From: Aerococcaceae bacterium
Lineage (GTDB): Bacteria > Bacillota > Bacilli > Lactobacillales > Aerococcaceae
Reading direction: 5' to 3'
Length of the DNA: 43,906 nucleotides
NCBI GenBank assembly: GCA_030525795.1
Contig: JAUNEB010000008.1
Coordinates: 1 to 43,906, forward strand
Part shown: positions 1-6,180 of the stretch, in pieces
Layout of the letters: each line of letters starts with the position of its first letter
Numbering within the stretch: position 1 is the stretch's first letter
The notes under the pieces: generated by a model
The model's input: the letters and a program-made list of their open reading frames with translations, nothing else
Database searches by the model: none
Told to the model about the DNA's origin: nothing
Made by a program: the position numbers and the translations under genes

Positions 1-355
1 ACAGGTCATCGCTCATCAAGACCCAAGGATTGGTGTCATCATCAAAGGCAATGCCTTGTCCATCTTGATAGTGATAGAGTCGAGATAAAATCGCAGAGCC
101 ACGCTCCTTAATGAGCTCAACTTTCAGGGTCAACTGATAATCTTCTACTGGTGTCAACATCTTTTCTTCTCCTACAATTTCCACATAAGATACATTAAAT
201 TTTTGACAAATACGGTCAAGCAATTCTGTCGAAATAGAGCTAGTACCATTCTCATAGCGACTTAGGCTATTTCGTGAAATACCAACAATATCCGCAAATT
301 CTGGTTGAGTTAAATTATTTGTCTTTCGTAATGTTTTTAGGTTTTGTCCAATCAT
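1..355 (-). CDS. XRE-family helix-turn-helix regulator, partial (C-terminus outside window)
   Basis: Reading leftward from an ATG at 355, about 118 residues are visible before the window ends. The N-terminus begins MIGQNLKTLRKTNNLTQ and continues through EFADIVGISRNSLSRYENG, the classic Cro/cI helix-turn-helix (residues about 5-60). The region after it (from about residue 65, MLTPVEDYQLTLKVELIKER) is a C-terminal part I do not recognise as an enzyme. The start is supported by a strong AGAGGAG site 6-7 nt upstream. It is probably a DNA-binding repressor acting on its own promoter: a small palindrome lies over the predicted -35. It sits 490 bp downstream of the Abi gene on the same strand but is separated from it by a terminator, so the two are not obviously co-transcribed. 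The targets cannot be told from the sequence. Confidence 0.85.
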   Translation of the reverse strand, partial: MIGQNLKTLRKTNNLTQPEFADIVGISRNSLSRYENGTSSISTELLDRICQKFNVSYVEIVGEEKMLTPVEDYQLTLKVELIKERGSAILSRLYHYQDGQGIAFDDDTNPWVLMSDDL

Positions 356-379
356 ATAAATCTCCTCTTACTTTTCTTT

Positions 380-408
380 ATTATATCATAAAATAGAAAA
401 ACGCACCA
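380..408 (-). promoter_or_regulatory. Promoter of the XRE gene
   Basis: Minus-strand -10 TATAAT (380-385) with an upstream TGA making an extended -10. The 17-nt spaced -35 position (403-408) reads TGGTGC, a poor match, so the extended -10 probably carries the promoter. The -35 position lies inside the palindrome at 404-417. Confidence 0.6.
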
Positions 409-417
409 TTTTTGGTG
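404..417. promoter_or_regulatory. Candidate operator palindrome CACCA-TTTT-TGGTG
   Basis: CACCA (404-408) and TGGTG (413-417) form a perfect inverted repeat over the -35 region of the XRE gene. Placement fits autorepression by the XRE protein. A hairpin role on the plus strand is possible too, since T residues follow it, but no plus-strand gene ends here. Confidence 0.4.
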
Positions 418-750
418 TTTTTTTGAAATGATATTCTGATCTTTTTTGAATTGTTAGACATTCTATTCCGCACTGCATGCAAAAATTAGGTTTCAGGATT
501 GTTATTTTTCCACCGAACTCTATTTTTAGAAAATGACTGCGGCTCGCAAAACAAAAAAACGAATCTCTGATTGATTATCCTTTTCTCATGGACAAACTAT
601 AATGTGAAAATTACTATTCTTTGATTGTCTTTTTTACTATATGTTAAACTTAATTTGTTTTTGACTTTGACAATTATATTGATACTTTTAAACCACAGAA
701 AGACTTCACTTTCATTGAAGGAAGCAAGATAGCTAATCTTTCCGCATTAA
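418..750. other. AT-rich gap without a recognisable gene
   Basis: This stretch separates the XRE gene from the Abi/ncRNA unit. I see no open frame with a ribosome binding site and no convincing promoter. A few short inverted repeats such as CTTCA...TGAAG around 701-720 are present but weak. Confidence 0.5.
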
Positions 751-782
751 ACAAAAAATAGGACCCCGTCGTAACGTGGTCC
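751..782 (-). terminator. Intrinsic terminator (3' hairpin of the putative ncRNA)
   Basis: Minus-strand hairpin 782-774/769-761, 8 of 9 pairs with a 4-nt loop, followed by TATTTTTTG. It would also end read-through from the Abi gene. Confidence 0.8.
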
Positions 783-813
783 CGTCAAAAATTGTCTCCA
801 ATTTTTAGTTGAT
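753..813 (-). ncRNA. Putative small structured RNA next to the Abi gene
   Basis: Transcription from the promoter at 820-848 should start near A813 and stop in six U residues at 753-758, giving an RNA of about 60 nt with no open frame and no ribosome binding site. It folds into two hairpins. The first pairs AAAAATTG (799-806) with CAATTTTT (787-794) around a GAGA tetraloop of the GNRA class. The second pairs GGACCACGT (774-782) with ACGGGGTCC (761-769) with one mismatch around a UACG tetraloop of the UNCG class. It lies directly downstream of the HEPN-type Abi gene on the same strand. I recall published work describing AbiF-type HEPN proteins partnered with an adjacent antitoxin-like RNA; that this is such an RNA is inference. 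The alternative is a composite terminator of the Abi gene with a fortuitous promoter. Confidence 0.6.
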
Positions 814-819
814 GAAATT

Positions 820-848
820 ATTCTACCATTGCTATATCACCTTGTCAA
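820..848 (-). promoter_or_regulatory. Strong promoter for the putative ncRNA
   Basis: Perfect -35 TTGACA (843-848), exactly 17-nt spacer, -10 TAGAAT (820-825, 5 of 6). The TGA stop codon of the Abi gene (845-847) is part of the -35 hexamer, so the promoter begins where the protein ends. Confidence 0.75.
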
Positions 849-1828
849 CTATTTAATTTATCTAGCATTAAAAAATTTACAATCTGCTGAACAAACTTGT
901 ATGTACTATTGATAAGAGCATTTTCTCGAAAGAATCCCGATTTTTCTGTCATCCTTGTATCTATAAATAAATTCAACTCCTGCAATCGATGCTTTCTAAC
1001 TTTTCCAGTTACAATCTTATCATAAACATAAATAAGTGCAACAAATTCTAATACAGCCCGAGAAGATAGTTTTTTCCTTCTGCTAGATTTTGTAATTCCC
1101 TCTATATTTTTTACAAAGTTAATGATGACTTGAGGTGACACAGTTGTATTAGAATTCAAATCAGATAAGATGCAATTGTTGTGAGCTGCTGCATTCCTTA
1201 AGCTGCGAACCAGATTCAAAACTTCCTTTGGAATATGAGAGTTGCCTCGATTATTGTAATAATCTAAGTAAAAGTTGATAATTGAGCCAAAACTCAACAG
1301 TTCCATTAACCCCCATACCGGACAATCATCATAATTTGTTATATGATGGTGACCATTTGGTCTCGTTTCTATCGTAAAATACTTCCAAAGGAGATTTCCT
1401 GTATGTGGAGAAGCAATTGTACTTTGGATTTTTTTAATCTCTTTGGGATACTTAGTGAAAAAGCTATGAACTAAATCATACCCATCAGTAGTAGAATCAT
1501 TTTCAATATCGCGTATAAGCTGAACACACATACTGTGTTCGATGTCAGAACACATCTTTTGAATCAAAAATCTATAGTGCATATCAAGTACACTCATTTC
1601 AACCAAATAAGAAAAATCAAGATTTATGTATTTTCCTTTTTTAAGTCCCATTTGATATTTTTGATAATTTTTACGATATGCAGCCATACGAAGGTAATTA
1701 TTAATATTGGATAAATAGTCAATTGCTATAGCTTTATCCACATAATTAAAAGTGATCCCTCTAACATCTTCCATTTCAGAAACCAATTGCGAAACAAGCT
1801 TCTTTGGTTTAGTAACTTTATTTGCCAT
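845..1828 (-). CDS. Abortive infection protein, Abi_2 (AbiD/AbiF) family, HEPN-type
   Basis: A 327-residue soluble protein. Family features visible are the N-terminal LSNINNYLRMAAYRKNYQKY block (residues 39-58), the central CPVWGLMELLSFGSIINFY block (169-187) and R211-N-A-A-A-H216, an RX4H motif as in HEPN ribonucleases. Members of this family act in phage defence by shutting down infected cells; HEPN proteins usually cut RNA, and AbiF-type proteins have been linked to the ancestry of Cas13. RNase activity here is inferred. The ATG at 1828 has an excellent AAGGAGGAT site 6 nt before it. The gene is a single cistron, followed immediately by the putative ncRNA at 753-813. Its codon use is more AT-rich than that of the flanking housekeeping genes, which fits acquisition by transfer. 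Family assignment is firm; AbiD versus AbiF is not resolved. Confidence 0.85.
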   Translation of the reverse strand: MANKVTKPKKLVSQLVSEMEDVRGITFNYVDKAIAIDYLSNINNYLRMAAYRKNYQKYQMGLKKGKYINLDFSYLVEMSVLDMHYRFLIQKMCSDIEHSMCVQLIRDIENDSTTDGYDLVHSFFTKYPKEIKKIQSTIASPHTGNLLWKYFTIETRPNGHHHITNYDDCPVWGLMELLSFGSIINFYLDYYNNRGNSHIPKEVLNLVRSLRNAAAHNNCILSDLNSNTTVSPQVIINFVKNIEGITKSSRRKKLSSRAVLEFVALIYVYDKIVTGKVRKHRLQELNLFIDTRMTEKSGFFRENALINSTYKFVQQIVNFLMLDKLNS

Positions 1829-1830
1829 TT

Positions 1831-1880
1831 ATCCTCCTTGGATTATTATATCTGTGTAAAATTATACCATAAAGGAGGAT
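1831..1880. repeat. Perfect 9-bp inverted repeat spanning the Abi promoter and RBS
   Basis: Plus-strand ATCCTCCTT (1831-1839) and AAGGAGGAT (1872-1880) are exact inverses. The first is the Abi ribosome binding site, the second lies between the predicted -35 and -10. It could be an operator or, in a longer transcript, a hairpin hiding the ribosome binding site. Chance similarity of a Shine-Dalgarno sequence is the plain alternative. Confidence 0.5.
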
Positions 1881-1890
1881 ATAAACACAA
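1861..1890 (-). promoter_or_regulatory. Promoter of the Abi gene
   Basis: Consensus -10 TATAAT (1861-1866) with TGG in front (extended -10). A weak -35 TTGTGT sits at 1885-1890 with an 18-nt spacer. The mRNA leader would be only about 25-30 nt. Confidence 0.6.
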
Positions 1891-2118
1891 TATTTTCCCA
1901 GTATCGTCACTATAACGTTTTAGCGTTACAATTGATGTAAGAAAAAAGATTGCTGTCGACTTACCAGACAAGAACAATAACCTCGAACTACGAGCCGATA
2001 CGTAAAAAAGTTTTATTTAACACAACTTCATTAGTCTTCGGATATTTTGGATGAATAACAGCCGCAAGTATTACTCGGACTTGTTAGCCAAGCGCAAAGC
2101 GACACATACCGATTAAAC
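1891..2118. other. Gap without a recognisable gene upstream of the Abi promoter
   Basis: Contains a TAACG...CGTTA inverted repeat around 1912-1927 and several short open frames without ribosome binding sites. I cannot identify a gene remnant with confidence. Confidence 0.4.
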
Positions 2119-2155
2119 AACACCGCACTCCCAGGCAAATTGGCAGTGCGGTGTT
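2119..2155 (-). terminator. Terminator hairpin after oppF
   Basis: AACACCGCACT (2119-2129) and AGTGCGGTGTT (2145-2155) form a perfect 11-bp stem. It lies 8 bp beyond the oppF stop. The minus-strand U tract is short; the plus-strand side reads GTGTTTTG, so it may work in both directions. Confidence 0.75.
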
Positions 2156-2162
2156 TTGTCTA

Positions 2163-3062
2163 TTAGTCTTTAGGTTTTAATACCCAGTGGTCTTTTTTGA
2201 CTTCGATAAATTGTTGTTTCACAGTTTGGAAATTTTTTGGGACATTGAATAATATACGCTGACGTTCGCGCTCATAGTCAGGGTCTGGTAATGGAATAGC
2301 TGACAATAAACTTTTTGTATAGTCATGCAGTGGATTGCTATAAAGTTCTTCTGAGTGTGCCAGTTCTACCATTTTGCCGTGATACATCATCCCGATACGA
2401 TCGCTAAAATACTTCACCATGGATAAGTCATGTGCAATGAACAAGTAGGTCAAGCCGCGGTCGCTTTGTAGTTTTTCTAATAAATTGATGACTTGCGCTT
2501 GGATGGATACATCCAATGCCGAAATCGGCTCATCGCACACAATGAATTGCGGTTCGACAGCCAATGCGCGCGCAATGCCGATACGTTGACGTTGTCCGCC
2601 CGAAAATTCATGCGGATAGCGACTGCCGTGCTCTTTATTCAAGCCAACGACTTCCAATAATTCGTGCACACGGTCGTCTCGTTCTTTTGTTGTCGCCGCA
2701 AGTTTATGTACTTCAATGCCTTCAGCAATAATGTCTTTCACTTTCATGCGCGGATTCAAAGAGGCGTACGGATCTTGGAAAATCATTTGCACCTCTTTAT
2801 TGAATGCTAATTTTTGGGCTTTCGTTTGGCGGTCTTTTGATGATTGTCCGTTGAATAAAATATCACCTGAAGTTGGGCGGTATAAATTCACAATCGCACG
2901 TCCAATCGTCGATTTGCCGCTCCCTGATTCTCCGACTAATCCGAATGTTTCTCCTTTATAAATTTGGAAACTTACGTCATCTACTGCTCGCATTTCGCGC
3001 GGGGTGTTCGGATGATAGTATTGTTTTAAGTGCTGAACATCAACTAACACTTCTTTTGTCAT
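2163..3062 (-). CDS. oppF: Oligopeptide/dipeptide ABC importer ATPase OppF
   Basis: A 299-residue ATPase that energises peptide uptake at the inner face of the membrane. Walker A GESGSGKST is at residues 44-52, the Q-loop reads MIFQDPYASLNP, the signature [15 protein letters not shown] and Walker B IVCDEPISALD follow, then the peptide-importer C-terminal extension with NPLHDYTKSLLSAIP. The ATG overlaps the oppD stop by 4 bp (ATGA), so translation is coupled. It is the last gene of the oppBCDF unit, followed by a hairpin. OppF rather than DppF is chosen by general resemblance; substrate cannot be told from sequence. Confidence 0.9.
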   Translation of the reverse strand: MTKEVLVDVQHLKQYYHPNTPREMRAVDDVSFQIYKGETFGLVGESGSGKSTIGRAIVNLYRPTSGDILFNGQSSKDRQTKAQKLAFNKEVQMIFQDPYASLNPRMKVKDIIAEGIEVHKLAATTKERDDRVHELLEVVGLNKEHGSRYPHEFSGGQRQRIGIARALAVEPQFIVCDEPISALDVSIQAQVINLLEKLQSDRGLTYLFIAHDLSMVKYFSDRIGMMYHGKMVELAHSEELYSNPLHDYTKSLLSAIPLPDPDYERERQRILFNVPKNFQTVKQQFIEVKKDHWVLKPKD

Positions 3063-4105
3063 GCAAGTTCCCCTTTCTGCTTGCGCTCATAATGAGCGTA
3101 ACGTTCTTGGATAAGTGGTGGCAAGGTCACTTTGGGCGCGTCTGGGTGCAAAAGCCACGTCGCCGCGTAATGCTGATCATTGACTTGAAACATTGGCGGT
3201 TGCATCTCGAAATCAATCGCTAACGCGTATGCATTGCGTGGCGCGAAGGCGTCACCTTTTGGTGGGTGTAATAAGTTGGGCGGTGTGCCAGGAATTGCGT
3301 ATAATGTACCTTTGGTTTCTAACGTTGGCATCGCACTCAATAATCCCCATGTGTACGGGTGTTGTGGATGATAATACACATCGTCTACTGGCCCAATTTC
3401 GACAAAGCGCCCCGCATACATCACCGCAACACGGTCAGCAACATTGGCGACGACACCTAAGTCATGCGTAATGAAAATAATGGCCATTCCTTTTTGACGT
3501 TGAATGTCTTGCAGTAGCTCAATGATTTGCGCTTGAACCGTCACATCCAATGCGGTCGTTGGTTCATCGGCAATCAATACTTCGGGATCTCCTGCTAAGG
3601 CAATGGCGATAACAATCCGTTGGCGTTGTCCGCCAGAAAATTGATGAGGATAGTCTTTCAAGCGGTCTTCAGGCTGTTTAATGCCAACTAGCGTGAGTAA
3701 TTCAATCGCTTCTTGTAAAGCTTCGTCGCGCTTCATGCCCCGATGTTTTTGTAATACTTCCATGAGTTGGCGTCCGATTGACAAGGTTGGATTTAATGAC
3801 GTCATTGGGTCTTGGAAAATCATCGCAATTTGCGAGCCGCGAATTTGTTGCATGTCTTTTTCGGAAGTCGTTACTAAGTCGCTATCATTGAACAAAATGC
3901 TCCCTTTTTCGATAACGGCATTTTTTCCTAGAAGGCGCATGATTGACCGCGAAGTGACGGTTTTGCCTGAACCGGATTCTCCGACAATCGCCAATGTCTC
4001 GCCCTTGTGCAAATCAAATGACACGCCGCGAATGGCTTGGACCTTACCAGCAAACGACTTGAAAGAGACTTCCAAATCACGCACAGATAAAATTACTTCT
4101 GACAT
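3059..4105 (-). CDS. oppD: Oligopeptide/dipeptide ABC importer ATPase OppD
   Basis: A 348-residue partner ATPase of OppF. Walker A GESGSGKT is at residues 43-50, followed by [11 protein letters not shown] (Q-loop), [18 protein letters not shown] (signature) and [13 protein letters not shown] (Walker B). The C-terminal [13 protein letters not shown] and RNAYA regions belong to the oligopeptide-type extension; that extension usually carries a cysteine cluster for Fe-S binding, and I do not see one here (the usual RC...C pattern reads [17 protein letters not shown]). The start ATG lies 8 bp after the oppC stop. Part of the oppBCDF operon. Confidence 0.9.
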   Translation of the reverse strand: MSEVILSVRDLEVSFKSFAGKVQAIRGVSFDLHKGETLAIVGESGSGKTVTSRSIMRLLGKNAVIEKGSILFNDSDLVTTSEKDMQQIRGSQIAMIFQDPMTSLNPTLSIGRQLMEVLQKHRGMKRDEALQEAIELLTLVGIKQPEDRLKDYPHQFSGGQRQRIVIAIALAGDPEVLIADEPTTALDVTVQAQIIELLQDIQRQKGMAIIFITHDLGVVANVADRVAVMYAGRFVEIGPVDDVYYHPQHPYTWGLLSAMPTLETKGTLYAIPGTPPNLLHPPKGDAFAPRNAYALAIDFEMQPPMFQVNDQHYAATWLLHPDAPKVTLPPLIQERYAHYERKQKGELA

Positions 4106-4113
4106 CTACTCAC

Positions 4114-5133
4114 CTACTCTTTCATTTTAGGATCAAACGCGTCGCGCAGTCCATCGGCTAATAAATTAAAGGCTAACATCAATAACGAAATGACTCCTGC
4201 TGGATACCACATCAAATGCGGCAAAAAGCGGAAAGTTTTGTAACCGTCGTTAATGAGCGTTCCGAGTGATGCGTCGGGTGCAGGAATCCCAATCCCAATA
4301 AAACTTAAGAACGCTTCAAAGAAAATTGCCGCTGGCAAAGCAAACATAACTTGCACAATAATAATGCCTAACATGTTCGGCAAAATGTGTCGCAACATAA
4401 TATTGAAAGTCGATTGCCCTAGCACTTGAGCGGCCAATACGTATTCTTGTTGCTTAATGCGTAATGTTTGTGCGCGGACGACACGCGACATCGAAATCCA
4501 ACTCGTCAAGGCAATAGTAATGATAATTGAAGTCAGTCCTGGTTTTAAGACTAATAACATTAAGATAACGATGACTAAGTTTGGAATTCCGGATAAAATC
4601 TCCAGTACGCGTTGCATAAAAGTATCCATTTTGCCACCAAACCAGCCAGACGTAATTCCGTATAACACGCCAAAGACTAAGTTAATAGCTGCCGCAACAA
4701 AGGCAATCGTCAATGAAATGCGTGTTCCGTATAAAATACGCGACAGCAAATCGCGCCCCAAGGCGTCTGTACCTAAGTAATAGTAAGTTCCCGCAGGAAC
4801 GTTAGCTTGCGCATAGCGGTCAATCAATTTGCCCGCACGATTGACTGCGGATCCGTTAAACCAACTGAATTGTTCCAATCCTGGAATTTTGGGCGGTAAA
4901 TTGGCGTATTCGGGACGTTGCGCAACAGGCGAATGAGGTGCCAAAACAGGCGCAAACACCGCCAAAGCAATAAACAATAAGACAATCCATAACGCGATAA
5001 TCGCGCCTTTATTTTTTTTCAATCGGCGCCAAGAATCTTGCAAAAAGTTTAACGACGGCGCTGTAATCGCTTCGTTTAAAGCTGACGCTTGACGATTGTC
5101 TAAGCGAAACAGTGATTTATCAATTGTTTGCAT
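4114..5133 (-). CDS. oppC: Peptide ABC importer permease OppC
   Basis: A 339-residue inner-membrane permease. An N-terminal cytoplasmic tail of about 40 residues (SLNFLQDSWRRLKKNKGA, typical OppC_N) leads into the first membrane helix (ALWIVLLFIALAVFAPVLAP). The periplasmic-type loop carries YYLGTDALGRDLLSRILYGTR, and the ABC-coupling EAA loop reads EYVLAAQVLGQSTFNIMLRHILPN. Its ATG follows the oppB TAA with no gap, and its GGAGGGG site lies inside the end of oppB, so the two are translationally coupled. It pairs with OppB to form the channel. Confidence 0.92.
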   Translation of the reverse strand: MQTIDKSLFRLDNRQASALNEAITAPSLNFLQDSWRRLKKNKGAIIALWIVLLFIALAVFAPVLAPHSPVAQRPEYANLPPKIPGLEQFSWFNGSAVNRAGKLIDRYAQANVPAGTYYYLGTDALGRDLLSRILYGTRISLTIAFVAAAINLVFGVLYGITSGWFGGKMDTFMQRVLEILSGIPNLVIVILMLLVLKPGLTSIIITIALTSWISMSRVVRAQTLRIKQQEYVLAAQVLGQSTFNIMLRHILPNMLGIIIVQVMFALPAAIFFEAFLSFIGIGIPAPDASLGTLINDGYKTFRFLPHLMWYPAGVISLLMLAFNLLADGLRDAFDPKMKE

Positions 5134-6075
5134 TTATTCCCCTCCTTCTACAACACGCATTCTCGGATCAATCCATCCGTAAAGCAAATCTACTACTAAA
5201 ATAATGACCACTAAAAAAGTTGAGTACATAATCGTTACACCCATAATCGTCGCGAAGTCATTCACTAAGATTGACTTCGTAAATTGTTCACCAATCCCTG
5301 GAATCGAAAAAATATTTTCGATGACTAAAGAGCCAGTCATCAATGAAGCAGTCATTGGTCCTAAGATGGTTAGCAACGGAATAATCGCGTTGCGCAGCGC
5401 GTGTTTCGTCACAATGTAAAACGCGTCGAAGCCTTTTGCTTTCGCCAGTTCAATGTAGTCGCTATTTAGTACTTCAATCATTTCGGTTCGCACAAAACGT
5501 GCCGCGTCCGCCATTGGCGAAATCGATAATGCAATCGTCGGCAACACGGTCGACAAAAAGCCGTCGCGCCAAAAAGCAATCGGGAACCAACTTAACGTCA
5601 CCGCAAATACGAATTGCAACAACACCGCAAACACAAAGCTTGGCACCGAGCGACCGCTAATCGCCAAAACAGAAGTCAAGCTGTCTAGCCACGTATTTTG
5701 GTTAACAGCTGCAATAATGCCTAGCAACGTTCCTACAACAGTCCCTAACGCCATCGCTTGTAGTCCTAGCTGAATTGATGGGCCTGCTCGCTCAATCAAT
5801 AGTTGCGTCACGGGCGTATTATTGAATTGAAACGAAACGCCCAAGTCTCCTTTTAGCACGTTTTTCAAATAATTGAAATATTGCACATAAACGGGTTGGT
5901 TTAAGCCGTATTTTTCGTTTAACATCTCAAGCTGAACGGCGGTCAACTGATCTTCGTTGGCAAACGGTGTGCCCGGTAATAATTTCATCAAAAAAAACGT
6001 CACTGTCACAATCACAAACAACGTCAGCAACATATATCCTACACGTTTTGCGATATAACGTAAGTAACTACTCAT
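5134..6075 (-). CDS. oppB: Peptide ABC importer permease OppB
   Basis: A 313-residue permease with an N-terminal membrane anchor (YIAKRVGYMLLTLFVIVTVTF), the LLPGTPF block, and the coupling loop SDYIELAKAKGFDAFYIVTKHALRN. First gene of the operon. I place the start at the ATG at 6075: a longer frame opens at 6096, but its codons 3-5 would translate the AGGAGG ribosome binding site itself, which lies 6 nt before the chosen ATG. No substrate-binding protein gene is found upstream or downstream, which is unusual because Opp/Dpp systems need one; it is presumably elsewhere. Confidence 0.92.
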   Translation of the reverse strand: MSSYLRYIAKRVGYMLLTLFVIVTVTFFLMKLLPGTPFANEDQLTAVQLEMLNEKYGLNQPVYVQYFNYLKNVLKGDLGVSFQFNNTPVTQLLIERAGPSIQLGLQAMALGTVVGTLLGIIAAVNQNTWLDSLTSVLAISGRSVPSFVFAVLLQFVFAVTLSWFPIAFWRDGFLSTVLPTIALSISPMADAARFVRTEMIEVLNSDYIELAKAKGFDAFYIVTKHALRNAIIPLLTILGPMTASLMTGSLVIENIFSIPGIGEQFTKSILVNDFATIMGVTIMYSTFLVVIILVVDLLYGWIDPRMRVVEGGE

Positions 6076-6107
6076 ACATAGCCTCCTAATAATCAAATGA
6101 TCTTCCT

Positions 6108-6136
6108 ATTATAGCGAAAAGTTGCGCATATCTCTA
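6108..6136 (-). promoter_or_regulatory. Promoter of the oppBCDF operon
   Basis: -10 TATAAT (6108-6113), 17-nt spacer, -35 TAGAGA (6131-6136, 4 of 6). It lies between the exporter-operon terminator and oppB. Confidence 0.65.
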
Positions 6137-6151
6137 GAAATTTGCTTGAAT

Positions 6152-6180
6152 AAAAAATTGACTAGCTAAGCCAGTCAATT
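6152..6180 (-). terminator. Terminator of the ABC exporter operon
   Basis: AATTGACT (6156-6163) pairs with AGTCAATT (6173-6180), followed on the minus strand by TTTTTT. The stop codon of the second exporter gene is inside the stem. Confidence 0.85.

Noticed and set aside
2051-2116. 21-codon plus-strand frame (MNNSRKYYSDLLAKRKATHTD without its last residue resembles a basic peptide)
   Set aside because: No ribosome binding site or promoter is visible and I find no family resemblance, so it may be a chance frame or an unrecognisable remnant.
2119-2155. GC-rich hairpin considered as a tRNA or other stable RNA
   Set aside because: It is a single 11-bp stem without cloverleaf arms or CCA end, and its place after oppF fits a terminator.
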